From NCBI RefSeq assembly GCF_001598375.1, contig NZ_BCYV01000026.1, positions 1 to 49,352 of the forward strand: DNA of 49,352 nucleotides. The letters are read 5' to 3'. The notes beneath the pieces are model-generated. The model made no database searches and was not told the origin of the DNA. It worked only from the letters and a program-made list of their open reading frames with translations. This DNA is from Novosphingobium capsulatum NBRC 12533. Its GTDB lineage: Bacteria > Pseudomonadota > Alphaproteobacteria > Sphingomonadales > Sphingomonadaceae. Each line of letters begins with the position of its first letter. Position 1 is the stretch's first letter. A program made the position numbers and the translations under genes. Shown here in pieces: positions 1 to 10,503 of the stretch.

Positions 1-207
1 TGGCACAGGCGTCAACGACGTTTTGCAATTTTGTTTCAAAATCTTTGGAACCCATTGGAAAAGAACGCGTTTTTTCACGCATTTTGGTGCACCTCGATCG
101 CGTCAGCCTGCCCTTGTGGCCAGATGGCGCCGACATTCCGTGATTCTCCTGATTCTTTGGGCCATTGTAAGCCAATCCTTAAACCCGCACGGAATAAGCC
201 CGCATCA

Positions 208-1242
208 ATGGTCGCCCCACTCGCCCCGCCTCTTCCGCCTGATGGCACGCCCGCGCGCGTCAGCGTGATCGTGCCGGGCTTTGGCGTGGCGGCGTTCCTG
301 GGCGAGGCACTGACATCGCTGCAGCGCCAGGACATGACCGCGTGGGAAGCGATCGTGGTGGATGATGGCGATCCGGCGGTGGCCGGTGCGCTCGCGCCGT
401 TCCGGTCCGATCCGCGTATTCGTTTGTGCCAGACCGCGAACCACGGCGTTTCGGCCGCGCGCAATGCCGCCATCGCGCAAAGCACGGCGCCTCTGATCGC
501 GCTGCTCGATGGCGATGACCTGTTTCGCCCGGCCTACCTTGCGACCATGGTGCCGGTGCTGGAAGCCGATCCCGCGCTGCGCCTCGCCACCTGCAATGCC
601 CGCATGTTTGGCGCCGTGGCAGGAGAGCGTTATTGCGTGGAGCACCTCCAGAGCACGCGCGGCACCTGGCTTGGCGTGCTCGACCGCTCGTTCAATGTCT
701 ATATCGGCTCGGTCTTTCGCCGCGCCGATTGCCTGGCCGTGGGTGGCTTTGACGAAACCATGACCCATGCCGAAGATCTCGACCTGTGGGTGCGGCTCAT
801 GGCGCTGGGCGGCGAAGCGCATTATGTCGACGCGGTGCTATGCGAATACCGCGTTCGCGCCGGTTCCGCATCGGCCCAGGCGCTGCGCCTGCTGCGCGGG
901 AGCCTGAAAGTGCAGAGCAAGGCCCGCGCCAGCCTACCGCCTGGCGCGCCGGACATTGCCACGGTCGAGCGCTTGATGAACGACACGCGCGATGCATTGG
1001 CATTCGAGGAAGCCATCGATCGCATCGTCGCCGGCCAGGCGCGTTCGGGCTTGGCGGACCTGCGCCAGATCGGCACGCGGCTGAATGGGCATATGGGTGG
1101 CCCGATTTGGCAGCTGGCCCTAGCGCTGTGGCACTGGCTGCCGGGGCTGGCCGCGCCTATGCTGCGCTGGCGCCGCCGCGCCCATCGCCGTGGCGGCACG
1201 CGCGGCGCAGCGTCTCCCAGCTATCTCGATAGCGAGCAGTGA
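208..1242 (+). CDS. Family 2 glycosyltransferase
   Basis: Predicted to transfer a sugar from a nucleotide-sugar donor at the cytoplasmic face of the membrane during surface polysaccharide assembly. The GT-A fold is clear: VSVIVPGFG opens the first strand (about residue 18), VDDGD lies near residue 51, the metal-binding DGDD is at 101-104, and AEDLDLW gives the usual ED motif near residue 190. The frame is open from position 31, but the first 59 residues encoded there look nothing like a glycosyltransferase and come from much less GC-rich DNA, so I start at the ATG at 208; no strong ribosome binding site decides this. The stop overlaps the GTG start of the next glycosyltransferase, so the two are translationally coupled. 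Acceptor and donor sugars cannot be told from sequence. The AT-richer stretch 1-207 probably holds the operon promoter; no gene was recognised there. Confidence 0.85.
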   Translation: MVAPLAPPLPPDGTPARVSVIVPGFGVAAFLGEALTSLQRQDMTAWEAIVVDDGDPAVAGALAPFRSDPRIRLCQTANHGVSAARNAAIAQSTAPLIALLDGDDLFRPAYLATMVPVLEADPALRLATCNARMFGAVAGERYCVEHLQSTRGTWLGVLDRSFNVYIGSVFRRADCLAVGGFDETMTHAEDLDLWVRLMALGGEAHYVDAVLCEYRVRAGSASAQALRLLRGSLKVQSKARASLPPGAPDIATVERLMNDTRDALAFEEAIDRIVAGQARSGLADLRQIGTRLNGHMGGPIWQLALALWHWLPGLAAPMLRWRRRAHRRGGTRGAASPSYLDSEQ

Positions 1243-2306
1243 CCATGCCCGGCCTGCTTGCCCCACCATCCCCTACTCCTTTTGCAAAGATGCCCGCCAT
1301 TCCTGCCTCACCTTCTTCGACACCGGCCGTCACCGTGGCCACCAGCGTGTACAACGCGGCGCAAACCCTGGGCCCGGCGATCGAGAGCGTGCTGGCGCAG
1401 ACCTTTGGCGATTTCGAATTCCTGATCCTGGATGATGGATCGACCGACGATAGCCTGGCGATTGCCCAGGCCTATGCTGCGCGCGATCCGCGCGTGCGGC
1501 CGATCGCGATGCCGCGCCAGGGCCTGGTGCGCAGCCTCAACCAGTTGTTCGCGCAGGCCCGCGCCCCGCTGGTCGCCCGCTTCGATGCCGACGATATCTG
1601 CATGCCGGAACGCCTGGCGCGTCAGGTGGCGTTCCTGGCAGAGCATCCCGACCACGGGCTGGTCGCTTGCGAGACTACGTTCATCGACGAGACCGGCGCC
1701 CCGGCGCCAAACCCGCCGATCCAGCGCCCGCACGATCATGGCGCCATTCTGGCCGCGCTGGAGCATGGACCGATCCTGTGCCACAGCGCCGTCATGGTGC
1801 GCACCGATCTGGTGCGCGCGGCGGGCGGCTATCGCGAGGCGTTTATCCACGCGGAAGACTATGACCTGTGGCTGCGCCTGGCGAGCGAGACGCGCATGGC
1901 CAACCTGGCGGAATGCCTGCTCGCCTATCGCATCACGCCCGGCCAGGTGAGTTCGCGCCATGTCGTGGCCCAGGCGCGCAATGCCGCGATTGCCTGGCTG
2001 GCCCATGGTGCGCGGGCGCGAACCGGAAGCGACCCGACCGCGCAGCTTTCCGCCCTGCCCACTCTCGACATGCTGGATGGCATGTTTGGCGCAGGCAGCG
2101 CGGCCTATGTGCGGCAGCGGATGATCGATCGCCTGCTCTATGCGCCCGATCGCCTGGCAGGCGAGGCCTGGCCCGTGCTGTTGGGCCATATCGCCGATGG
2201 CGCCCCCAGGGCACGGTTGTGGCGCACCGCGATCCGCCTGCTGAAAGCCGGGCATCCGCTGCGCGCCATGCAGACTGCGATCGCCCTGGCGCGGCAAGCA
2301 GCATGA
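1239..2306 (+). CDS. Family 2 glycosyltransferase
   Basis: Second GT-A glycosyltransferase of the operon, probably acting on the same undecaprenyl-linked glycan as its neighbour. VTVATSVYNA (from about residue 31), LDDGSTDDS (near 64), the DADD metal site at 116-119 and AEDYDLWLRLA in the acceptor region are all visible. The GTG at 1239 overlaps the preceding stop codon as GTGA, which suits translational coupling; an ATG two codons downstream (1245) is an equally possible start. The gene ends in an ATGA overlap with the flippase gene. It resembles its upstream neighbour in architecture but not closely enough to call a recent duplication. Specificity is unknown. Confidence 0.87.
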   Translation: MTMPGLLAPPSPTPFAKMPAIPASPSSTPAVTVATSVYNAAQTLGPAIESVLAQTFGDFEFLILDDGSTDDSLAIAQAYAARDPRVRPIAMPRQGLVRSLNQLFAQARAPLVARFDADDICMPERLARQVAFLAEHPDHGLVACETTFIDETGAPAPNPPIQRPHDHGAILAALEHGPILCHSAVMVRTDLVRAAGGYREAFIHAEDYDLWLRLASETRMANLAECLLAYRITPGQVSSRHVVAQARNAAIAWLAHGARARTGSDPTAQLSALPTLDMLDGMFGAGSAAYVRQRMIDRLLYAPDRLAGEAWPVLLGHIADGAPRARLWRTAIRLLKAGHPLRAMQTAIALARQAA

Positions 2307-3835
2307 CGGCGAAGCGCGACACGCCCCGCCGGCCCCATCCGGCAACCGGCAGCCCGGCGCCCGAAATGTCGGTGCGCACGGCAGCGGCCTGGGCGTTGAT
2401 GTCGCAATACGCCTCTTTTGCCATTCAGTTCGCCACCAGCGTGGTTCTGGCCCGGTGGTTCATCACGCCGGCGCAGCTCGGGCTGTTTTCGATCGCCTTT
2501 GCCGCGGTCACGATCGTGGCGTTCCTGCAGGACTTCGGCGTGGCGCGCTATGTCAACGGCGAGCGCGACCTGACGCCGGAAAAGCTGCAGACCGCGTTCA
2601 CCATCTCGGTGGTCTTTGCCTGGGGCATCGCACTGCTGGCGCTGGCCAGCGCCGTACCGGTGGCGCGCTTCTACAACGATCCCGCACTCTTGCCGGTGCT
2701 GCTGGTGGTGGCATCGTCCTATCTCTTGGTGCCCTTGTCGATCGTGCCGCAGGCGACCTGCCAGCGCCGCATGGACTACAAGTCCAACACCATGATCGAG
2801 GTGGGATCGTCGATCGCCAACGCCGCCACGGCGGTGACTTTGGCGGTGCTCGGTCATGGCGCGCTGGCGCTGGCCTGGGGCGCCTTTGCCCAGCAGGGCG
2901 CGCGCCTGGTGGTGAGCCAGTGGCGCGCCGGCGTGATGGTGCCCTGGCCGCTGCGGCTGAAGGGGGCACGGCCGGTGCTGGAGCTGGGCGGGACCAATTC
3001 GGTGCTGTCCACCTGCTATTCGATTACGGCGCGGGCGCCCGAACTGGTGATCGGGCGGCTGATCGATAACACCGCCGTCGGGCTGTTCGCGCGCGCTTCA
3101 GGCCTGGCCCTGCAACTGCGCATGCTGGTGGCGGGCGCGGTGACCGGCGTGTTCTATCCCGCGTTCCGCCGGGTGCGCGACCAGGGCGATCCGCTGGGGC
3201 CGCCCTATCTGCGCGTGGTCGCCGCCTATACCGGCGTGACCTGGCCGGCCATGGCCGGCATCGCCACGCTGGCGCAGCCGCTGATCCAGGCGCTCTATGG
3301 CGAGCGCTGGTTGGCCGCCGCGCCACTGCTGCTGTGGGTGGCGCTGGCGCAGCTGTGCTATATCTCGCTGCCGCTCAATGCCGATCTGCCGCTGCTGCTG
3401 GGGCGCAAGCGCGGGCTGATCCACCGCAACATCGTGGAAACCGTGCTGTCGGTGGGCCTGATCATCGCCGCCGCGCCGTTTGGCCTGGTGGCGGTGGCGA
3501 TCTCGCGCTTTGTCCACGGGCTGATCTGGATGGTGATCTATGCCCCGTTCATGCGGGCGATGCTGGATTTTTCCTGGTCGAGCCTGGCGCGCATCTATGG
3601 CCAGAGCCTGGCCGTGACAGCAGCGGCAGTGGCGCCGCTGCTGGCGAGCTATGCGCTATGGGCCGGGCCGGGCGCGTGCGGTTTGGGCCAAGTCTTTGCC
3701 ATGGTGGCAGCAGGCATCCTGTGCTGGCTTGTCGTCATGCGGTTGACGCGCCACCCCCTGCTTGGCGAAGTGCTGGGCCTGGTGGGTGAAATCGTCGCGG
3801 CGCTGCCTTGGCGAAAGCAACCGGTTTCGCCGTGA
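2303..3835 (+). CDS. Lipopolysaccharide/O-antigen flippase (Wzx-like, MATE/MOP superfamily)
   Basis: Predicted inner-membrane flippase of about 510 residues that would move lipid-linked oligosaccharide to the periplasm. The protein is almost wholly hydrophobic with about 12-14 membrane segments. The N-terminal stretch SVRTAAAWALMSQYASF and following VVLARWFITPAQLGLFSIA are typical of the polysaccharide biosynthesis protein family (Wzx/RfbX/WzxC type). The ATG at 2303 overlaps the preceding TGA (ATGA), so the three genes form a tight operon: two glycosyltransferases and the exporter of their product. No polymerase or chain-length regulator is in view; they may lie upstream of the window. The open frame extends further upstream but only inside the glycosyltransferase gene. 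Confidence 0.87.
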   Translation: MTAKRDTPRRPHPATGSPAPEMSVRTAAAWALMSQYASFAIQFATSVVLARWFITPAQLGLFSIAFAAVTIVAFLQDFGVARYVNGERDLTPEKLQTAFTISVVFAWGIALLALASAVPVARFYNDPALLPVLLVVASSYLLVPLSIVPQATCQRRMDYKSNTMIEVGSSIANAATAVTLAVLGHGALALAWGAFAQQGARLVVSQWRAGVMVPWPLRLKGARPVLELGGTNSVLSTCYSITARAPELVIGRLIDNTAVGLFARASGLALQLRMLVAGAVTGVFYPAFRRVRDQGDPLGPPYLRVVAAYTGVTWPAMAGIATLAQPLIQALYGERWLAAAPLLLWVALAQLCYISLPLNADLPLLLGRKRGLIHRNIVETVLSVGLIIAAAPFGLVAVAISRFVHGLIWMVIYAPFMRAMLDFSWSSLARIYGQSLAVTAAAVAPLLASYALWAGPGACGLGQVFAMVAAGILCWLVVMRLTRHPLLGEVLGLVGEIVAALPWRKQPVSP

Positions 3836-3945
3836 TACGGTGGTGAATATCCCGTTTCCGTTCGATCCGGGCCTGCGCAGTTGAAAATAGCAATGGCGCT
3901 GCCGTCCAAGCAGGCGTAACCTGCTGAGCGGAGAGGAACCTGACG

Positions 3946-4938
3946 ATGTTGATGCTGGCCCAAAAGGTTGCCGGCACGCTCGGCCCGCTCGCCTTGATGG
4001 CGGCGGCCCTGCCGGTGTCCGCGCAACCTGCGCAAACCGCCCCGCTGACTGCGACGCCCCTGCTTGCCGCACCGAAACCTGCCACGGGCGATGGCCTGCC
4101 CCCGATGGAAGAAATCCACCTGGGACAGGATGCGCGCACCCGACTCACCGTGCCGGTCACGATCGGCAGTGCCGGGCCCTTTGCCTTCATCGTCGATACC
4201 GGCGCGGAACGCACGGTGTTGACGCGGCAGACAGCACAGGTGCTCGGCCTGGCGCCCAGTGGTCGCGCCACGCTGGTGAGCGTCGCCGGGCTGGAAGACG
4301 TGGACCTGGTCACCGTGGCCGAAATGTCGCTTGGCACCCGGCGCTTTTCCGGGCTGGAAGCACCGTTGGTGGACGGGCACGACCTGGAGGCTGAGGGCAT
4401 TGTCGGCCTCGATGGGCTGCAGGACCAGCGCGTGACGATCGATTTTGCCGCGCACCGCATGATGATCGGCAATGCCGCGCCCGATGCGCCGCATGCCGAC
4501 GGCTATGACATCGTCGTTACCGCGCGGCGCCGTTCGGGTCAGTTGATCATGACCGAGGCCACGGTCGATGGCGTGAGGACCGATGTGATGATCGATACCG
4601 GATCGGATACCTCTATCGGCAATCGCGCCCTGCAGCGCGCGCTCAACCGCCGGCAGGGCGAGCAACAGGCCCGCCTGATCGCGGTGACCGGACAGGTCAT
4701 CACTGCCGACGTGGGCCAGGCGCGCGTTATGCGGATCGGCGGCATGGATATCCGCAACCTGACCTTCGCGTTTGCCGATGCCCCCGCCTTTGCCCACCTC
4801 AAGCTCAGCCGCCGCCCCGCGCTTTTGCTGGGCATGCGCGATTTGAGCGCGTTCCAGAAGGTGGGGATCGATTTTGCCCGGCGCCGGGTGATGTTCGATT
4901 TCACGCCAGCCGCGCCACAGGCGCTGGCCGCGCGCTGA
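3946..4938 (+). CDS. Exported retropepsin-like aspartic protease with two DTG domains
   Basis: Single-chain protein of 330 residues containing two retropepsin-like halves. The first has FIVDTGAERTVL with the catalytic triad at D84-T85-G86; the second has VMIDTGSDTS at D217-T218-G219. Retroviral-type proteases usually carry one DTG per chain and dimerise, so this looks like a fused pseudo-dimer. Residues 1-26 form a signal peptide with cleavage likely after PVSA, so the product is periplasmic or membrane-released. A good ribosome binding site (GAGAGG at 3931) precedes the ATG. Substrate unknown; some alphaproteobacterial relatives are annotated only as aspartyl protease family protein. It stands alone between the flippase and the ABC exporter. 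Confidence 0.82.
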   Translation: MLMLAQKVAGTLGPLALMAAALPVSAQPAQTAPLTATPLLAAPKPATGDGLPPMEEIHLGQDARTRLTVPVTIGSAGPFAFIVDTGAERTVLTRQTAQVLGLAPSGRATLVSVAGLEDVDLVTVAEMSLGTRRFSGLEAPLVDGHDLEAEGIVGLDGLQDQRVTIDFAAHRMMIGNAAPDAPHADGYDIVVTARRRSGQLIMTEATVDGVRTDVMIDTGSDTSIGNRALQRALNRRQGEQQARLIAVTGQVITADVGQARVMRIGGMDIRNLTFAFADAPAFAHLKLSRRPALLLGMRDLSAFQKVGIDFARRRVMFDFTPAAPQALAAR

Positions 4939-4981
4939 TTGCTGGCAAACAGCAGGTGGCATCTGCCGGCAAAATGCCTAT

Positions 4982-6808
4982 GTGAAGGCGATGCCGCCCG
5001 AAAAACCAAATGCCCCCGGTGCCCGCCACGATGGCTGGCACACACTCCAGCGCTTTCTTCCCTATCTATGGCCGGCCGATAATCCCGGTCTGCGCTGGCG
5101 CATCGTCGTGGCGTGCGTGTTCATCCTCGCCTCCACCGGGGTGCAGCTTTACCTGCCCTATCTGCTGAAATGGGCGGTCGACGCCATGAACACGTCCGGG
5201 CCGCGCCTGGGCATGTTGGCGATGTGGACGGTGCTGGGCTATGCCGCCGGGCGCTTTGCCGGGGTGGCGTTCGACAACCTGCGCAACATCGTGTTCGAAC
5301 GCGTGGGCCAGGATGCCACGCGTTCGCTGGCAGAGCATGTCTTTGCCCAGTTGCACCGCCTGTCGCTGCGCTTTCACCTGGCACGCCGCACCGGCGAGGT
5401 AACCAAGACGATCGAGCGCGGCACCAAGAGCATCGATACGATGCTCTATTTCATGCTGTTCAACATCGCCCCCACCATCCTGCAACTGATCGTTGTCGCG
5501 GTGATTTTCTGGATCACCTTTGGCTGGGGCCTGGTGGCGGCAACGGCCGTGGCGGTGGCGGCCTATATCTGGGTCACGCGCACGATCACCGAATGGCGCA
5601 GCCACCTGCGCGAGCGGATGAACCGGCTCGATGGGCAGGCGCTGTCGCGCGCGGTGGATTCGCTGCTCAACTACGAAACGGTCAAGTATTTCGGCGCCGA
5701 AAAGCGCGAGGAAGCCCGCTATGGCCAGGCCGCGCGCGCCTATGCCGATGCGGCCGTTGCCAGCGAAAACAGCCTTGGCCTGCTCAACATCGCGCAGGCG
5801 CTGGTGGTCAACCTGCTGATGGCCGGTGCGCTGGCCTACACCGTGTGGGGCTGGTGGCATGGCCAGTTCACCGCAGGCCAACTGGTGTTCGTGCAGACCT
5901 ACCTGACGCAGCTGTTCCGCCCGCTCGACATGCTGGGCATGGTCTATCGCACGATCCGCCAGGGGCTGATCGACATGGCCGAGATGTTCCGCCTGATCGA
6001 CACCGACGTGGAAGTGGCCGACAAGCCCGGCGCTCCGGCGCTGGTCGTGCGCCGGCCATCGCTCACGTTCGACAATGTCGTGTTCGGCTATGATCCCGAT
6101 CGCACGATCCTGCATGGCCTCTCGTTCGAAGTGCCGGCGGGCAGCCGCGTGGCCATTGTCGGGCCTTCGGGCGCGGGCAAGTCCACTATCGGCCGCCTGC
6201 TGTTCCGTTTTTACGATCCGCTCTCGGGCCGCATCCTGATCGATGGGCAGGATATCGCCACGGTCACGCAGGCCAGCTTGCGCGCGGCGATCGGCATCGT
6301 GCCGCAGGATTCGGTGCTGTTCAACGATACCATCGGCTACAACATCGCCTATGGCCGCGAAGGCGCCACGCCCGATGATGTGGCCGCAGCGGCGCGCGGT
6401 GCGGCGATCGGCGATTTCATCGCCCGCCTGCCGCAAGGACTGAACACCGAGGTGGGCGAACGCGGGCTCAAGCTGTCAGGCGGGGAAAAGCAGCGCGTGG
6501 CGATCGCCCGCACTTTGGTGAAAAATCCGCCGATCCTGCTGTTCGATGAAGCGACCAGCGCGCTCGATACCCGCACCGAGCAGGATATCCTGGGCACGCT
6601 GCGCGACGTGGCCACCAATCGCACCACGCTGTCGATCGCGCACCGGCTTTCCACCATTGCCGATAGCGACACGATCCTGGTGATCGACCAGGGCCGCCTG
6701 GCCGAACAGGGCAGCCACGCCGATCTGCTGCGCCGCGCCGGGCTCTACGCCGAAATGTGGGCGCGCCAGGCCGCCGAAAGCGAGGAACTGGGCGAGGCGG
6801 CAGAGTAA
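4982..6808 (+). CDS. atm1: Atm1-type ABC exporter (fused permease and ATPase)
   Basis: Half-transporter of 608 residues acting as a homodimer in the inner membrane. Six transmembrane segments occupy about residues 30-320, with the family signature around NYETVKYFGAEKREEARY; the ATPase follows with Walker A GPSGAGKST, signature LSGGEKQRVAIAR, Walker B ILLFDEATSALD and switch His in IAHRLS. This permease signature is that of the Atm1/ABCB7/HMT1 group. In mitochondria these export a glutathione- or persulfide-containing compound needed for cytosolic Fe-S assembly; the Novosphingobium aromaticivorans homologue is known to export oxidised and metal-bound glutathione and to aid heavy-metal tolerance. 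I chose the GTG at 4982; an ATG at 4991 is possible but has a purine-rich stretch too close to it. A composite palindromic repeat follows the stop codon. Confidence 0.92.
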   Translation: MKAMPPEKPNAPGARHDGWHTLQRFLPYLWPADNPGLRWRIVVACVFILASTGVQLYLPYLLKWAVDAMNTSGPRLGMLAMWTVLGYAAGRFAGVAFDNLRNIVFERVGQDATRSLAEHVFAQLHRLSLRFHLARRTGEVTKTIERGTKSIDTMLYFMLFNIAPTILQLIVVAVIFWITFGWGLVAATAVAVAAYIWVTRTITEWRSHLRERMNRLDGQALSRAVDSLLNYETVKYFGAEKREEARYGQAARAYADAAVASENSLGLLNIAQALVVNLLMAGALAYTVWGWWHGQFTAGQLVFVQTYLTQLFRPLDMLGMVYRTIRQGLIDMAEMFRLIDTDVEVADKPGAPALVVRRPSLTFDNVVFGYDPDRTILHGLSFEVPAGSRVAIVGPSGAGKSTIGRLLFRFYDPLSGRILIDGQDIATVTQASLRAAIGIVPQDSVLFNDTIGYNIAYGREGATPDDVAAAARGAAIGDFIARLPQGLNTEVGERGLKLSGGEKQRVAIARTLVKNPPILLFDEATSALDTRTEQDILGTLRDVATNRTTLSIAHRLSTIADSDTILVIDQGRLAEQGSHADLLRRAGLYAEMWARQAAESEELGEAAE

Positions 6809-6819
6809 GGCTCTTTTCT

Positions 6820-6913
6820 CCCCCTCCTCTTCAGAGGAGGGGGTCGGGGGGTGGTGGATGCGCAGCGCAAGGCTTCGCACCACCCCCAGCCCCTCCTCTA
6901 AAGAGGAGGGGGG
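6820..6913. repeat. Composite palindromic repeat A, copy 1
   Basis: Between the convergent ends of the ABC exporter and the DUF1737 gene. It begins with a hairpin (CCCCTCCTCT / AGAGGAGGGG, 6821-6842), continues with GGGGGGTGGTG, a core GATGCGCAGCGCAAGGCTTC, the complementary CACCACCCCCAG, and ends with a second hairpin of the same sequence (6890-6913). The outer parts also pair with each other. Further copies lie at 14290, 21620 and 47957. Confidence 0.85.
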
Positions 6914-6959
6914 TATGAAGCTGATTTTACAAAGTTTTCTTTTACCTCAAGCGAATCCG

Positions 6960-7160
6960 TCACTTCACCACATCGGCCCCGTGCCACACCACGGCCTGCG
7001 CCACCTTGATGCAGTCCATGCCGCCGTCATAGGTCATCGACGGTGAGCCATAGAGGCGCCAGCCCTGGGCCAGGGCCTCTGACACGCGCTCGCAAAAGGC
7101 GCGGTCGTCCTTGCCGGTGAGCAGGCGATAGATCGGGCGGTTGTCGGGCGTTTCGTGCAT
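6960..7160 (-). CDS. DUF1737 domain protein
   Basis: Small soluble protein of 66 residues. The whole length matches the DUF1737 pattern: YRLLTGKDDRAFCERVSE, then GWRLYGSPS, then a C-terminal AQAVVW. Proteins of this family have no known function. Its start codon lies only 14 bases from the ATG proposed for the divergent POT transporter, and no Shine-Dalgarno sequence precedes it, so it may have a very short leader. It is the only in-frame methionine near the start. Confidence 0.82.
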   Translation of the reverse strand: MHETPDNRPIYRLLTGKDDRAFCERVSEALAQGWRLYGSPSMTYDGGMDCIKVAQAVVWHGADVVK

Positions 7161-7174
7161 GGGCAGGGTTTACC

Positions 7175-8626
7175 ATGGCGGCGCCCGCTTGCCAGCCCGC
7201 GTGTTTGACGGCACCACCGGCGGCCATGGAACCGATCGCCAGTCCCGACGCCATCCCTTCTCCCGAGACCGCAAAGCGCAACTGGCTCGATCACCCGCGC
7301 GGGCTGTGGGTGCTGGCCGGCACAGAGTTGTGGGACCGCATTTCCTGGCATGGCATGGTGGCCATGCTGGTGCTCTACATGACCGGCGAACTGCTGCTGC
7401 CCGGGCGGGTGGAGCATGTCGTCGGCTTTACCAGCTATCGCGCGGGCCTCGAGCATGTGTTCGGCCCGATGAGCGTGACGCAATTGGCCACGCAAACCTT
7501 CGCGCTCTATTTCTCGGCGATCACGTTCCTGCCGCTGGTCGGCGGCTGGATCGGTGACAAGGTGATGACCCGCCGTGCTGCGGTCAGTCTGGGCGCCCTG
7601 ACGATGACGGCTGGGCATTTCGCCATGGCATTCGATGCCACGTTCCTGCTGGCGCTGGTCCTGCTGGTGATCGGCGCGGGCCTGTTGCGCGGCAATCTGA
7701 TGCCGCAGATCCGCGCGCTCTATGCGGCGGGCGACCGGCGGCTGGGCGATGCCTTCCAGGTCTATACGTTCTGCATCAATGTCGGTGCGTTCATCGCCCC
7801 GATCGCCAGCGGCACCATGGCCAAGTACTATGGCTGGCACGCCGGCTTTGCCGTGGCGGGCGTGGGCATGCTGGCCGGCTTGATCTGGTATCTGGCCGGA
7901 TCGCGCCACCTGCCGCCGCAGGTGCCGCCGCGCCAGGCCGGACCGGCGGTGCCGCTCACCGGGCCGGAAAAGCGCAATGTCTGTCTGCTCGCCATGGTCT
8001 GGCCATTCAGCGTGGCATTCTGGACCGCGCAGGCGCAGGTGTGGAACGTCTATAGCCTGTGGGTGCGGGACCATATCGCCATGACCGTGGGCACGTTTGC
8101 CGTGCCGATCCCCTGGCTGCAATCGCTTGACGGGCTGGCCCCGGCGGTGGAGGCGCCGCTGCTGATCCTGCTGTGGCGCTGGCAGGCCACGCGCAAGGCC
8201 GAACCTGACAGCCTGACCAAGCTGGCTACTGGCTGCCTGATCTTTGCCGCCTCCACGCTCCTGCTCGCTCTCTCGCCCACGGCCACGCGCGGGCCGATCT
8301 GGCTGCCGGTGGCGTTTCACCTGCTCTCAAACCTGGGCGCAATGTTCTTTGCCCCGGTGATGCATGCCTATTTCGCCACCCGCGCGCCGGAACGCTGGCG
8401 CGGGACGCTCATCGGGGTGGAAATGCTTTCGGTGGCCGTGGCCAGCCTGATCAGCGGGCCGATGGGAGGATGGTACACCCAGGTCAGCCCGCCGGTGTTC
8501 TGGCTCGTGACGGCAGCGATCCCGGCGATTGCCGGCGTCCTGCTCCTGGCCCTGCGCCATCCGTTGCGGGTGTTCGGCGGCCCCGACACGCTGGTGAAAA
8601 ACGAAGCTGGGACGGCGGGTCACTAA
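7175..8626 (+). CDS. POT/PTR2-family proton-coupled peptide transporter
   Basis: Inner-membrane carrier of up to 483 residues with about 12-14 hydrophobic segments, belonging to the proton-dependent oligopeptide transporter group of the major facilitator superfamily. The N-terminal helix carries GTELWDRISWHGM, corresponding to the ExxERFxYYG proton-coupling motif, here with Asp in place of the second Glu. GGWIGDKVMTRR matches the loop after helix 2, and GAGLLRGNLMPQI matches the helix 5 GNGLFKGN motif. ATG 7175 has a modest AGGGT upstream; an ATG at 7226 would give a shorter, more usual N terminus and leave room for a divergent promoter with the DUF1737 gene. Substrate, di- or tripeptides or another organic compound, is not certain because the motifs deviate. 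Confidence 0.8.
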   Translation: MAAPACQPACLTAPPAAMEPIASPDAIPSPETAKRNWLDHPRGLWVLAGTELWDRISWHGMVAMLVLYMTGELLLPGRVEHVVGFTSYRAGLEHVFGPMSVTQLATQTFALYFSAITFLPLVGGWIGDKVMTRRAAVSLGALTMTAGHFAMAFDATFLLALVLLVIGAGLLRGNLMPQIRALYAAGDRRLGDAFQVYTFCINVGAFIAPIASGTMAKYYGWHAGFAVAGVGMLAGLIWYLAGSRHLPPQVPPRQAGPAVPLTGPEKRNVCLLAMVWPFSVAFWTAQAQVWNVYSLWVRDHIAMTVGTFAVPIPWLQSLDGLAPAVEAPLLILLWRWQATRKAEPDSLTKLATGCLIFAASTLLLALSPTATRGPIWLPVAFHLLSNLGAMFFAPVMHAYFATRAPERWRGTLIGVEMLSVAVASLISGPMGGWYTQVSPPVFWLVTAAIPAIAGVLLLALRHPLRVFGGPDTLVKNEAGTAGH

Positions 8627-8644
8627 CCCACCGCCCCCACGCCG

Positions 8645-9945
<1,301 letters not shown>

Positions 9946-9946
<1 letters not shown>

Positions 9947-10503
9947 CAGATTTCTTCCAGCGTCACGCGGTCATTGGTGAACACGCAGATTTCGGCCGCC
10001 ACCTGCATGGCGCGGCGGGCGATCTTTTCGGGATCGTCTTCATAGGCATCCACCGCCCGCGCGGCGGCCAGGGCATAGTTGCCACCCGAACCGATCGCGG
10101 TAATGCCGCCTTCGGGCTCCAGCACGTCGCCGTTGCCGGTCAAGACCAGCAGCGTGCTGGCATCGGCCACGATCATCAGTGCTTCCAGATTGCGCAGGTA
10201 TTTGTCGGTGCGCCAGTCCTTGGCCAGTTCCACCGCCGCGCGCATCAGCTGGCCGCGATGCTGCTCCAGCTTGCGCTCCAGCCGCTCGAACAGGGTAAAG
10301 GCATCGGCCGTGGCCCCGGCAAAGCCGGCGATCACCGATCCATCGCCGATGCGCCGCACCTTGCGCGCATTCGGCTTCATCACCGTGTTGCCCATGGAAA
10401 CCTGGCCGTCACCCGCAATCACGGTACGGCCGTTCTTCTTCACCCCGATGATCGTGGTGCCGTGCCACTGGACCAGGCCGTGGCTCGCCTTGCTATCGTC
10501 CAT
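9946..10503 (-). CDS. hslV: ATP-dependent protease peptidase subunit HslV (ClpQ)
   Basis: Proteasome-like threonine peptidase of 185 residues. The mature catalytic threonine is in WHGTTIIGV, so about 15 residues are removed on maturation, as in other alphaproteobacterial HslV. VIAGDGQVSMGNTVMK and NARKVRRI are signature stretches. The ATG at 10503 has no Shine-Dalgarno sequence and sits at the very end of a 12-bp perfect hairpin (10501-10529), an odd arrangement for a heat-shock gene. The upstream gene bamE is on the same strand and ends only 48 bases away, so the promoter would have to lie inside or before bamE unless it overlaps the hairpin. Confidence 0.97.

Noticed and set aside
31..207. 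Upstream in-frame extension of the first glycosyltransferase and a small overlapping frame at 23-268
   Set aside because: AT-richer sequence with no family similarity; the glycosyltransferase fold begins just after the ATG at 208, so this is more likely leader or promoter DNA.
1868..2302. Long upstream extension of the flippase frame
   Set aside because: It runs through the glycosyltransferase gene in another frame; the ATGA overlap at 2303 is the natural start.
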